A DNA stretch of 64,000 bases from Streptomyces sp. AC558_RSS880. Its GTDB lineage: Bacteria > Actinomycetota > Actinomycetes > Streptomycetales > Streptomycetaceae. Positions 25,512 through 35,968 of this stretch are shown here, piece by piece; positions within the stretch are counted from its first letter, which is position 1; each line of letters opens with the position of its first letter. The stretch is taken from assembly GCF_019049255.1 (NCBI RefSeq), contig NZ_JAGMUJ010000031.1:124001-188000 (forward strand). Reading direction: 5' to 3'. The translations under genes were made by a program, and so were the position numbers. A model generated the notes under the pieces. The model saw only the letters and a list, made by a program, of their open reading frames with translations, was not told the origin of the DNA and did not search any database.

Positions 25512-26279
25512 GTGGTTCGTATTCGAGTCCTGGTCGTCGACGACCATCGCATCTTCGCCGAGTCGCTGGCCGCGGCCCTGGCCGCGGAGCCCGACGTCGA
25601 CGTGTCCGCGGCGGGCAGCGGCCCGGCCGCGCTGCGCTGTCTGGAGCGGGCGGCCGCCGAGGGACGGCGGTTCGACGTGCTGCTCGTCGACGCCGACCTG
25701 GGCGGCAAGGTGCCGGGCGGCCGGCCGGCCGTGCCCGTGCAGGCCGGTGACGAGGACGGCCTCGTCGACGGGATAGCGCTGGTCACCGGGGTGCGTTCGG
25801 CGCAGCCGCAGGTACGGATCGTCGTCCTCGCCGAGAAGGACGACCCGGCCCGGGCCGCGCTCGCCCTGCAGGCGGGAGCCTCCGGGTGGGTGGCCAAGGA
25901 CTGCTCGCTGAACCGGCTGCTCACCGTCATCCGGGGGGTGCTGCGCGACGAGACGCATCTGCCGCCCGCGCTGCTGACGGGTGTGCTGCGGGAGCTGACC
26001 GCCGCCCGGCGGCACCGCACGGAGAGCGAACGGCTCGTGGAGTCCCTGACCCCGCGCGAGCGGGAGGTGCTGCGGTGCATGGTCGCGGGGCTGGGGCGCA
26101 AGGCGGTCGCCGAGCGCCTGTACCTGTCCCCGCACACCGTACGGACCCATATGCAGAACGTCCTCGGGAAGCTGGGGGTGCACTCCACCCTCGCCGCGGT
26201 GGCCCTCGCCCGGCGGGCGGGTGTCGGGCCCGTCGACCTAACCGGGGATGTTGTCGAACGGGGCGGTCAACTGGCGTAG
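25512..26279 (+). CDS. LuxR-family response regulator
   Basis: This 255-residue regulator has a receiver domain (residues 1-125) with the acidic pair D9-D10, the phosphoacceptor Asp at about 59 in DVLLVDADLGG, and GASGWVAKD near its end. The C-terminal LuxR HTH is LTPREREVLRCMVAGLGRK, SPHTVRTHMQNVLGKLGV. An insert after the phosphoacceptor (GGRPAVPVQAGDEDG) is unusual. The GTG at 25512 has a purine-rich upstream region. No kinase gene is adjacent. It resembles the degenerate regulator at 17981. Its 3' end overlaps the end of the convergent MarR gene by 42 bases. Confidence 0.87.
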   Translation: MVRIRVLVVDDHRIFAESLAAALAAEPDVDVSAAGSGPAALRCLERAAAEGRRFDVLLVDADLGGKVPGGRPAVPVQAGDEDGLVDGIALVTGVRSAQPQVRIVVLAEKDDPARAALALQAGASGWVAKDCSLNRLLTVIRGVLRDETHLPPALLTGVLRELTAARRHRTESERLVESLTPREREVLRCMVAGLGRKAVAERLYLSPHTVRTHMQNVLGKLGVHSTLAAVALARRAGVGPVDLTGDVVERGGQLA

Positions 26280-26735
26280 CAGACCGGCCAGTTCGCCGCG
26301 CTGGGCGCGGGTGAGTTCGGAGAGGATCGCCCGCTCCTGCGCCAGCAGTCCGGCCAGTGCCTGGTCGGCGCGGTCGCGGCCCTCGTCCGTGAGCCGGACC
26401 AGGACACCGCGCCGGTCACTGGGGTCGGGCAGCCGCTCCACCAGGCCCTTCTTGGTGAGGCGGTCGATGCGGTTGGTCATCGTGCCCGAGGTGACGAGCG
26501 TCTGCGTGAGGAGCTGCCCCGGCGAGAGCTGGTACGGAGAGCCCGCGCGGCGCAGCGCGGTCAGCACGTCGAACTCCCAGGACTCCAGGCCGTGCTCGGT
26601 GAAGGCGAGCCGGCGTGCCCGGTCCAGGTGCCGGGCCAGTCTGCTCACCCGGCTGAGCACCTCGAGCGGTTCCACGTCGAGGTCCGGGCGCTCCCGGCGC
26701 CACGCTGCGACCAGCCGATCGACCTCGTCCTCCAT
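26238..26735 (-). CDS. MarR-family transcriptional regulator
   Basis: This 165-residue protein has the MarR winged helix: LESWEFDVLTALRRAG, LSPGQLLTQTLVTSGTMTNRIDRL (recognition helix), then the wing KGLVERLPDPSDRRGVLVRLTDEGR. It starts at an ATG at 26735 with no strong ribosome binding site. It is divergent from tam, and two palindromes in the 115 bases between them fit a shared operator. It probably represses itself and tam-VOC until a ligand binds. The ligand is unknown. Confidence 0.88.
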   Translation of the reverse strand: MEDEVDRLVAAWRRERPDLDVEPLEVLSRVSRLARHLDRARRLAFTEHGLESWEFDVLTALRRAGSPYQLSPGQLLTQTLVTSGTMTNRIDRLTKKGLVERLPDPSDRRGVLVRLTDEGRDRADQALAGLLAQERAILSELTRAQRGELAGLLRQLTAPFDNIPG

Positions 26736-26771
26736 GACGATCAGTGTAGTGGTTGTGTCGATGTGAAGTCT

Positions 26772-26800
26772 CTTGATGTCGAGCATCTTGACGTCGAGAT
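26772..26800. promoter_or_regulatory. MarR operator: two CTTGAYGTCGAG palindromes
   Basis: CTTGATGTCGAG at 26772-26783 and ATCTTGACGTCGAGAT at 26785-26800 are near-perfect palindromes repeated 15 bases apart between the marR-type gene and tam. The core resembles the TTGA-NN-TCAA sites typical of MarR proteins. Confidence 0.7.
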
Positions 26801-26850
26801 GGATGGTGGGTGACGCTGGGTACCCGTCCACCGGCCATCGGGAGGCCCCC

Positions 26851-27654
26851 ATGTCCGCAGCGACCCCCACCTGGGACCCCGCCCAGTACCTGCGCCACGC
26901 CGGTCACCGCACCCGGCCCTTCACCGATCTGCTCGCCCGGATCCCGGAACTCCCCGGGGGCCCGGCCCGCATCGCCGACCTCGGCTGCGGCGCCGGCAAC
27001 GTCACGGCCCTGCTCGCCGAACGCTGGCCCACCGCCCGCATCACCGGCTACGACAACTCGCCCGAGATGCTCGACAAGGCCCGCGCCGACCACGAGGGCG
27101 GCGGGCTGGACTTCGCCCACGCCGACGTCCGCACCTGGGTGCCGGACGGGTCGTACGACCTGATCGTCAGCAACGCCACGCTGCAATGGGTCCCGGGACA
27201 TGTGGAGCGGTTCCGCGACTGGGTCGAAGGGCTCGCTCCCGGCGGAACCTTCGCCTTCCAGGTCCCCGGCAACTTCGACGCCCCCAGCCACGCACTCATG
27301 CGGGAACTGGCCGCCTCCCCGCGCTGGCGCGACCGCCTGTCCGGCGTCCTGCGCCACGACGACGCCGTGCTCCGGCCGCAGGCCTACCTGGAGCACCTGA
27401 CCGCCCTCGGCTGCACGACCGACGCCTGGGAGACGACGTACGTCCACCTGCTCACGGGGGAGGACCCGGTCCTCGACTGGGTCAAGGGCACGGGCCTGCG
27501 CCCCGTCCTGACGGCTCTGGCGGACGATCCCGGGGCCCGCGACGCGTTCGTCGGCGCGTACCGGTCCGCCCTGCGAGCGGCCTATCCGACCGGCCCGCAC
27601 GGCACCCCGTTCCCCTTCCGCCGCGTCTTCGCGGTCGCCGTCAAGGAGGCGTGA
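26851..27654 (+). CDS. tam: Trans-aconitate 2-methyltransferase
   Basis: This 267-residue SAM-dependent methyltransferase shows the Tam pattern: WDPAQYLRHAGHRTRPFTDLLARI, the SAM motif IADLGCGAGNVTALLAERW, GYDNSPEMLDKAR, YDLIVSNATLQWVP and FAFQVPGNFDAPSH. Tam methylates trans-aconitate, a toxic isomer arising from the TCA cycle. The ATG at 26851 follows GGGAGG. It overlaps the VOC gene (TGATG) and is divergent from the MarR regulator. Confidence 0.88.
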   Translation: MSAATPTWDPAQYLRHAGHRTRPFTDLLARIPELPGGPARIADLGCGAGNVTALLAERWPTARITGYDNSPEMLDKARADHEGGGLDFAHADVRTWVPDGSYDLIVSNATLQWVPGHVERFRDWVEGLAPGGTFAFQVPGNFDAPSHALMRELAASPRWRDRLSGVLRHDDAVLRPQAYLEHLTALGCTTDAWETTYVHLLTGEDPVLDWVKGTGLRPVLTALADDPGARDAFVGAYRSALRAAYPTGPHGTPFPFRRVFAVAVKEA

Positions 27655-28013
27655 TGCTCACCGCCGTCGACCACGTGCAGCTCGCCGCCCCGCCCGGCTC
27701 CGAGGAACGGCTGCGCGCCTACTACGCCGACGTCCTCGGCATGACCGAGACGCCGAAGCCGCCGGCCCTGGCGGCGCGCGGCGGCTGCTGGTTCGAGGCC
27801 GGAGACGTACGGCTCCATCTGGGCATCGAGCACGACTTCCGGCCGGCGAGGAAAGCCCACCCCGGCCTGAGGGTGACCGGCATCGAGGCGTACGCCGCCC
27901 GCCTGGCCGCCCACGGAGCCCCCGTCACCTGGGACGACGACCTCCCGGGACACAAGCGCTTCTACTCCGACGACCCCGTGGGCAACCGGCTCGAGTTCCT
28001 GGAGCCCCGCTAG
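27654..28013 (+). CDS. VOC-family (glyoxalase-like) protein
   Basis: This 119-residue protein has one vicinal-oxygen-chelate module pair: LTAVDHVQLAAPPGSEERLRAYYADVLGM with its His, and HKRFYSDDPVGNRLEFLEP with its Glu. It starts inside the tam stop (TGATG) after an AGGAGG site and is translated with tam. The substrate is unknown; a dioxygenase, isomerase or simple binding role is possible. Its stop codon lies in the first copy of a 20-bp tandem duplication. Confidence 0.85.
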   Translation: MLTAVDHVQLAAPPGSEERLRAYYADVLGMTETPKPPALAARGGCWFEAGDVRLHLGIEHDFRPARKAHPGLRVTGIEAYAARLAAHGAPVTWDDDLPGHKRFYSDDPVGNRLEFLEPR

Positions 28014-28040
28014 GACTTCCGGAGCCCCGCTAGGACTTCC
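28001..28040. repeat. Exact 20-bp tandem duplication carrying both convergent stop codons
   Basis: The unit ggagccccgctaggacttcc occurs at 28001-28020 and again at 28021-28040. Its CTAG core gives TAG on both strands. Copy 1 ends the rightward VOC gene (28011-28013) and copy 2 ends the leftward TetR gene (28032-28030). Confidence 0.95.
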
Positions 28041-28707
28041 GGTGGCCTATCAGCCGCGGCTTCGGCTCCAGGCCGTCCAGGCCGTGCCAGGCCAGGTTGA
28101 CCAGGTGGGCCGCCACCTCCGCCTTCTTCGGCTTGCGGACGTCCAGCCACCACTGGCCCGTCAGCGCCACCATCCCGACCAGGGCCTGCGCGTACAGCGG
28201 GGCCAGCTTGGGGTCGAAGCCGCGGCTCTTGAACTCGCGCCCCAGGATGTCCTCCACCTGGGTGGCGATGTCCGAGATCAGCGAGGCGAAGGAGCCCGTC
28301 GACTGGGGGATGGGGGAGTCACGGACCAGGATGCGGAAACCGTCCGTGTACTCCTCGATGTAGTCCAGGAGCGCGAACGCGGCCTGCTCGCACAGTTCGC
28401 GGGGATGGCCGGCCGTCAGCGAACCCGTCACCATGTCCAGCAGACGCCGCATCTCGCGGTCCACCACCACCGCGTACAGACCCTCCTTGCCGCCGAAGTG
28501 CTCGTACACCACCGGCTTGGAGACCCCGGCCTTCGCCGCGATCTCCTCCACCGACGTGGCCTCGAAGCCCTTCGCCGCGAACAGGGTGCGGCCGATCTCC
28601 AGCAGCTGCTGGCGGCGCTCCGCACCGGTCATCCGGGTGCGACGCGCACGCCGCGGCTTGTCATTGCTCGGGGTGCTGCTGGAGTCGGTCGCCACGGCGA
28701 CCATCAT
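28030..28707 (-). CDS. TetR-family regulator coupled to the desaturase
   Basis: This 225-residue protein has the TetR DNA-binding domain at about residues 27-75 (RRQQLLEIGRTLFAAKGFEA, TSVEEIAAKAGVSKPVVYEH), with a basic N-terminal arm PRRARRTR. The C-terminal half is a TetR-type ligand/dimer domain. Its ATG overlaps the desaturase stop by four bases, so the two form one leftward transcript. The position suggests control of fatty acid desaturation, probably through the hyphenated palindrome upstream of the desaturase. The effector, perhaps an acyl-CoA, is inferred. Confidence 0.87.
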   Translation of the reverse strand: MMVAVATDSSSTPSNDKPRRARRTRMTGAERRQQLLEIGRTLFAAKGFEATSVEEIAAKAGVSKPVVYEHFGGKEGLYAVVVDREMRRLLDMVTGSLTAGHPRELCEQAAFALLDYIEEYTDGFRILVRDSPIPQSTGSFASLISDIATQVEDILGREFKSRGFDPKLAPLYAQALVGMVALTGQWWLDVRKPKKAEVAAHLVNLAWHGLDGLEPKPRLIGHRKS

Positions 28708-29717
28708 GCCGCCTCGACGGACTCCGTCCCCTGCCGGGAGCCGCCTTCCGAGGTGTTACGGCGCGAATCGATACGCGAGCGTGACGGCCACCGCACGTCG
28801 TACGCCCAGCCCAGCTGCTCGAACCAGCGGATCAGCCGGGCGGAGGAGTCCAGCTGCCCGCGCTCCACACCGTGCCGCGCCGAGGTCGGATCGGCGTGGT
28901 GCAGGTTGTGCCAGGACTCACCGCAGGACAGGACCGCCAGCCACCACACGTTGCCCGAACGGTCCCGCGACTTGAAGGGACGCTTGCCGACCGCGTGGCA
29001 GATCGAGTTGATCGACCACGTCACGTGGTGCAGCAGCGCCACCCGCACGAGCGACCCCCAGAAGAACCCGGTGAACGCGCCCCACCAGGACAGGGTGACC
29101 AGACCGCCGATCAGCGCGGGCAGCGCCAGCGACAGCGCCGTCCACAGGATGAACTGCCGGGAGATCGCCCGCAGCGTCGGGTCCTTGATCAGGTCCGGCG
29201 CGTACTTGTCCTGCGGCGTCTGCTCCTCGTCGAACATCCAGCCGATGTGCGCCCACCACAGGCCCTTCATCAGCGCCGGGACCGTCTCCCCGTACTTCCA
29301 CGGCGAATGCGGGTCACCCTCGTCGTCGGAGAACTTGTGGTGCTTGCGGTGATCGGCCACCCACCGCACCAGCGGCCCCTCCACCGCCATCGACCCGGCG
29401 ATCGCCAGCGCGACCTTCAGCGGCCGCTTCGCCTTGAACGAACCGTGCGTGAAGTGCCGGTGGAAACCGATGGTGATGCCGTGGCAGCCGAGGAAGTAGA
29501 AGAAGACCAGCAGACCGAGGTCCAGCCAGCTCACCCCCCACCCCCACGCCAGCGGCACCGCCGCCACCAGCGCCAGGAAGGGGACGGTGATGAAGAGCAG
29601 CAGCGTGATCTGCTCGATGGAGCGCTTGCGCTCGCCGCCCAGCGTGGCGGAGGGCGCCGCGTCGTCGGACCCGGTTTGTTTCGTAGCTTCGTGCAACACA
29701 TCGGAGCCTGAGGTCAT
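28704..29717 (-). CDS. Acyl-CoA delta-9-type fatty acid desaturase
   Basis: This 337-residue membrane desaturase has the three His boxes of the diiron acyl-CoA/stearoyl desaturase family: HRHFTHGSF, DHRKHHKFSD and ESWHNLHHADP. Hydrophobic segments lie at about residues 38-60, 64-85 and 170-215. It would introduce a cis double bond into acyl chains at the membrane. The ATG at 29717 follows AGGGAA; upstream in-frame codons overlap the operator and lack coding character. It heads a two-gene operon with the TetR regulator. Confidence 0.9.
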   Translation of the reverse strand: MTSGSDVLHEATKQTGSDDAAPSATLGGERKRSIEQITLLLFITVPFLALVAAVPLAWGWGVSWLDLGLLVFFYFLGCHGITIGFHRHFTHGSFKAKRPLKVALAIAGSMAVEGPLVRWVADHRKHHKFSDDEGDPHSPWKYGETVPALMKGLWWAHIGWMFDEEQTPQDKYAPDLIKDPTLRAISRQFILWTALSLALPALIGGLVTLSWWGAFTGFFWGSLVRVALLHHVTWSINSICHAVGKRPFKSRDRSGNVWWLAVLSCGESWHNLHHADPTSARHGVERGQLDSSARLIRWFEQLGWAYDVRWPSRSRIDSRRNTSEGGSRQGTESVEAA

Positions 29718-29782
29718 GCGTGTTCCCTGTGGGGTATGTGGACTGGGGTGGGTGCCCGGCCTCCGGAAACGCACTGCGTACC

Positions 29783-29809
29783 TACGCCTCCGTAACCTAC
29801 GGCAACGTA
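29783..29809. promoter_or_regulatory. 27-bp hyphenated palindrome upstream of the desaturase
   Basis: The sequence reads TACG-N3-CCGTA-N3-TACGG-N3-CGTA and is perfectly symmetric about 29796. It lies 66 bases upstream of the desaturase start, where an operator for the co-transcribed TetR regulator would be expected. The four evenly spaced quarter-sites could bind two dimers. The rest of the 290-base gap up to ppc shows nothing else that I recognise. Confidence 0.72.
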
Positions 29810-30007
29810 AGTATGGCAGCGCGCAGCCCGGCGGCAAGAGCCCGTGAGCCTGCGCGTCCGGGTCGACACCTATCCTTGAAGTCGGTCGGACAGCGCGGTC
29901 CGCTCTGATTTCTTCCCGGACGTCCGGCCCGCAAGCGGCGCACGCCGCGCGAGACGCCGTCCGGGTTCCCTCCCAGACGAGCTTCAACACTGCAAGGAGC
30001 CGCACCT

Positions 30008-32740
<2,733 letters not shown>

Positions 32741-32750
32741 TCCGACGCGA

Positions 32751-32792
32751 CGAGGGGTGCCCCCGGCCTCGTACGGCCGGGGGCACCCCTCG
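32751..32792. terminator. Terminator between ppc and the convergent membrane gene
   Basis: Perfect 18-bp arms cgaggggtgcccccggcc (32751-32768) and ggccgggggcacccctcg (32775-32792) flank a six-base loop. It is placed to end both ppc and the leftward gene at 32817. Confidence 0.92.
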
Positions 32793-32816
32793 TTCTCACG
32801 TCTCACACGGCTCGTC

Positions 32817-33302
32817 TCAGACGGCCAGGAAAGCCGCGGTGAGCAGTGCCACCCCGGACAGCGCCATCACCCACGCCGCCCGCGTCCGCAGCAGACCGCC
32901 GGCCACGACGACCGACGCGAGCAGCAGCGCGCCGCCCAACGGAACCCACGCGTAGAGGATCCCGGCGGGACCCGAGCGGACGGCGTCCGTGCCGCCCGGC
33001 TTCAGCACCACCGTGTACGTCCGCCCCTCCGCCACGGCCACCGAGTCCTCCAGTACGACCTCCGCGCGCGGCTGCGACCCCGGCGACAGCGGCGCGTACG
33101 GCCCCGTACACGTCGTCGCGCCGCACCGCGTCACCTCCACCGTGCCGCGCTCACGCCCCTTCGTCAGCATCGCGTGCTGCGCCGTACCCCACGACGCCCA
33201 CACACCCGCGATCAGGATCAGCGCGACGACCGTGCCCATCGCCGCGAACCGGCCGAACCGCAGGGCGGAGGAGCCGGGGGAGGAGCGGACCGCAGAAGGC
33301 AT
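32817..33302 (-). CDS. Hypothetical membrane protein with an extracytoplasmic domain
   Basis: This 161-residue protein has a helix at about residues 20-40 (FAAMGTVVALILIAGVWASW). A domain of about 75 residues with two Cys (RCGATTCTGPY) that could form a disulfide follows, then two C-terminal helices (AWVPLGGALLLASVVVAGGLL, WVMALSGVALLTAAFLAV). The layout resembles DUF3592-type small membrane proteins, but the match is not certain. It lies about 100 bases downstream of pth in the opposite genomic order and is probably transcribed separately. Confidence 0.7.
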   Translation of the reverse strand: MPSAVRSSPGSSALRFGRFAAMGTVVALILIAGVWASWGTAQHAMLTKGRERGTVEVTRCGATTCTGPYAPLSPGSQPRAEVVLEDSVAVAEGRTYTVVLKPGGTDAVRSGPAGILYAWVPLGGALLLASVVVAGGLLRTRAAWVMALSGVALLTAAFLAV

Positions 33303-33401
33303 GGCCGAGATCCTTGGCTATAACCTTGCGGTCGGTCAACTCCGGTGGGCTCCGACGGGCCCCGGCAGGGGGACGAGTCAACCGATGTGCCCCTCAGCAC
33401 G

Positions 33402-34004
33402 TCACGAGTTGTACGTCCCCTGCGCCCGCTCCAGCCCCTCGATCACCAGACACTCCACCGCGTCCGCCGCCCGGTCCACGAAGTAGTCCAGCTCCTTGCG
33501 CTCCGCCGGCGAGAAGTCCTTCAGCACGAAGTCCGCCACCTGCATCCGCCCCGGCGGCCGCCCGATCCCGAACCGCACCCGGTGGTAATCCCGCCCGAAC
33601 GCCTTCGTCAGCGACTTCAGCCCGTTGTGACCGTTGTCCCCGCCACCCAGCTTCAGCCGCAGCGTCCCGTAATCGATGTCCAGCTCGTCATGGACCGCGA
33701 CCACCCGCTCCGCCGGCACCTTGTAGAACTCCCGCAGCGCGTTCACCGGCCCGCCCGACAGATTCATGTACGACATCGGCTTCGCCAGAACCACCCGCCG
33801 GTTGGCAGGCCCCGGCGGACCGATCCGCCCCTCCACCACCTGCGCCTGAGCCTTGCCGGCCCGCTTGAACCGGCCCCCCATCCGCTCCGCCAGCAGATCC
33901 GCCACCATGAATCCCACGTTGTGCCGGTTCATCGCGTACTCGGGTCCCGGATTGCCCAGCCCCGCGATCAGCCACGGGGCACCGGCGTCGGTCGTCACCT
34001 GCAT
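33402..34004 (-). CDS. pth: Peptidyl-tRNA hydrolase
   Basis: This 200-residue Pth recycles tRNA from stalled or dropped peptidyl-tRNA. The diagnostic start is [26 protein letters not shown] with the catalytic His, followed by [45 protein letters not shown] and [13 protein letters not shown]. It follows rplY in the same direction, separated by a hairpin, an arrangement common in actinobacteria. Confidence 0.95.
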   Translation of the reverse strand: MQVTTDAGAPWLIAGLGNPGPEYAMNRHNVGFMVADLLAERMGGRFKRAGKAQAQVVEGRIGPPGPANRRVVLAKPMSYMNLSGGPVNALREFYKVPAERVVAVHDELDIDYGTLRLKLGGGDNGHNGLKSLTKAFGRDYHRVRFGIGRPPGRMQVADFVLKDFSPAERKELDYFVDRAADAVECLVIEGLERAQGTYNS

Positions 34005-34022
34005 GTCTCCCTCGATACGCGC

Positions 34023-34054
34023 CAGCCGCTGCTCCCGAAGGGAAGCAGCGGCTG
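34023..34054 (-). terminator. Hairpin between rplY and pth
   Basis: Eleven-bp arms cagccgctgct (34023-34033) and agcagcggctg (34044-34054) flank a ten-base loop that can add a ccc/ggg pair. It lies 23 bases after the rplY stop and just before the pth start, so it may partly end transcription and uncouple the two genes. Confidence 0.7.
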
Positions 34055-34076
34055 ACGAAAACGGCGTTGGTGCGGA

Positions 34077-34670
34077 TCAGGCCTCGGTGGCGGCCTCGGC
34101 GGAACCCTCGCCCTCCGAAGCCTCCTCCGCCTGCGCGGCCAGCACCTGGATGACGACCGCGTCCTCGTCGACGGCCAGCTTGGCGCCCTTCGGGAGGGTG
34201 ATGTCCTTGGCGTGGATGGAGGCACCGGCCGCCAGGCCCTCGACGGACACCGTGACGGACTCGGGGATGTGGGTGGCCTCGGCCTCGACCGTCAGGGTGC
34301 CCAGCACGTGCTCCAGCAGGTTGCCGCCCGCGGCCAGCTCGCCCTCGGTGAGGACCGGGATCTCCACCGTGACGGTCTCGCCGCGCTGCACCAGCTGCAG
34401 GTCGACGTGCTCCAGGAAGCCCTTGATCGGGTCACGCTGCACCGACTTCGGGATCGCCAGCTCGTTCGACGTGCCGTCGATGTCCAGCGCGATCAGCACG
34501 TTCGGCGTACGCAGCGCGAGCAGCAGCTCGTGGCCCGGAAGGGTCAGGTGCAGCGGGTCCGAACCGTGCCCGTACAGCACACCCGGAACCTTGTTGTCAC
34601 GGCGGATACGGCGCGCGGCACCCTTGCCGAACTCGGTGCGCGTCGCGGCGGAGATCTTCACCTCGGACAT
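34077..34670 (-). CDS. rplY: Large ribosomal subunit protein bL25 (CTC form)
   Basis: This 197-residue protein is a long-form L25: an N-terminal 5S rRNA-binding domain (ISAATRTEFGKGAARRIRRD, VPGVLYGHGSDPLHLTLPG) and the C-terminal TL5/CTC domain (VPVLTEG-type segment EIPVLTEGELAAGGNLLEH, ITLPKGAKLAVDEDAVVIQV). The acidic Ala/Glu tail is typical of actinobacteria. The ATG at 34670 was chosen because a GAGGAG site is correctly spaced; a GTG two codons upstream overlaps that site. It lies between prs and pth. Confidence 0.94.
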   Translation of the reverse strand: MSEVKISAATRTEFGKGAARRIRRDNKVPGVLYGHGSDPLHLTLPGHELLLALRTPNVLIALDIDGTSNELAIPKSVQRDPIKGFLEHVDLQLVQRGETVTVEIPVLTEGELAAGGNLLEHVLGTLTVEAEATHIPESVTVSVEGLAAGASIHAKDITLPKGAKLAVDEDAVVIQVLAAQAEEASEGEGSAEAATEA

Positions 34671-34899
34671 GGTCACTCCTCGAAGTCAGAAACGGACGTG
34701 GTCACCCGGCCACGAACGGCCTGCTACGAAGAGCGCGTCGATAACGGACAGCCGAAACCGCCTCGAAAAAGCGGAACGGCCTCCCTCGCCGAGCAACTTG
34801 GACAGTCTACTCGGACCAGGAGGCCGCACCCAAAACGATCATCGGGAGACCCGGTGCAGAACCCTTACTGCAGGTACTGTGCGGGCCTACCGCACGTGT

Positions 34900-35880
34900 C
34901 TACTGCTCGTCGAACAGGCTCGTCACCGAACCGTCCTGGAACACCTCACGCGCCGCACGCGCGATCGTCGGCGCGATCGACAGCACCTTGATCTTGTCCA
35001 GCGACTCGCTCAGCTCCCCCGGCGTCGGCAGCGTGTTCGTGAACACGAACTCACTCACCCGCGAGTTCTTCAACCGGTCCGCCGCCGGACCCGACAGCAC
35101 ACCGTGCGTCGCCGTCACGATCACGTCCTCCGCACCGTGCGCGAACAACGCGTCCGCCGCGGCACAGATCGTGCCACCCGTGTCGATCATGTCGTCGACC
35201 AGGACGCAGATACGCCCCTTCACGTCACCCACGACCTCGTGCACCGTGACCTGGTTCGCCACGTCCTTGTCCCGGCGCTTGTGCACGATCGCCAGCGGCG
35301 CGCCCAGCCGGTCGCACCAACGGTCCGCCACCCGCACACGGCCCGCGTCCGGAGACACCACCGTCAGCTTCGAACGGTCCACCTTCGCACCCACGTAGTC
35401 CGCGAGGAGCGGCAGCGCGAAGAGATGGTCGACAGGCCCGTCGAAGAAGCCCTGGATCTGATCCGTGTGCAGATCCACGGCCAGCAGCCGGTCCGCACCC
35501 GCCGTCTTCATCAGGTCCGCGATCAGACGCGCCGAAATCGGTTCACGACCCCGGTGCTTCTTGTCCTGCCGCGCGTAACCGTAGAACGGCACGATGACCG
35601 TGATGGACCTGGCCGACGCACGCTTCAGCGCGTCGATCATGATCAACTGCTCCATGATCCACTTGTTGATCGGAGCGGTGTGGCTCTGGATCAGGAAACA
35701 GTCGGCACCACGAGCCGACTCCTGATACCGCACATAGATCTCGCCATTGGCGAAGTCGAAAGCCTTCGTCGGCACGACCCCGACATCCAGCTGTTGGGCG
35801 ACCTCCTCGGCAAGCTCGGGGTGGGCGCGGCCGGAGAAGAACATCATCTTCTTCTCGCCGGTCGTCTTGATCCCGGTCAC
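34900..35880 (-). CDS. prs: Ribose-phosphate pyrophosphokinase (PRPP synthetase)
   Basis: This 326-residue enzyme makes PRPP from ribose-5-phosphate and ATP for nucleotide, His and Trp synthesis. Motifs are FSGRAHPELAEEVAQQL, RYQESARGADCFLIQS, the flexible-loop region RQDKKHRGREPISARL, LAVDLHTDQIQGFFDGPVD and the PRPP-binding loop VLVDDMIDTGGTI. The GTG at 35880 follows GAGGAG. It lies 88 bases downstream of glmU in the same direction, the usual glmU-prs-rplY-pth order. Confidence 0.96.
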   Translation of the reverse strand: MTGIKTTGEKKMMFFSGRAHPELAEEVAQQLDVGVVPTKAFDFANGEIYVRYQESARGADCFLIQSHTAPINKWIMEQLIMIDALKRASARSITVIVPFYGYARQDKKHRGREPISARLIADLMKTAGADRLLAVDLHTDQIQGFFDGPVDHLFALPLLADYVGAKVDRSKLTVVSPDAGRVRVADRWCDRLGAPLAIVHKRRDKDVANQVTVHEVVGDVKGRICVLVDDMIDTGGTICAAADALFAHGAEDVIVTATHGVLSGPAADRLKNSRVSEFVFTNTLPTPGELSESLDKIKVLSIAPTIARAAREVFQDGSVTSLFDEQ

Positions 35881-35968
35881 AGCACAGTCTCCTCAGAGGT
35901 GTCGCAGCTGGTGGCGGTGCGGAAGTGCACTTATCACGGTACGCCCTGTTCGAGAGGACCGAATCCGG

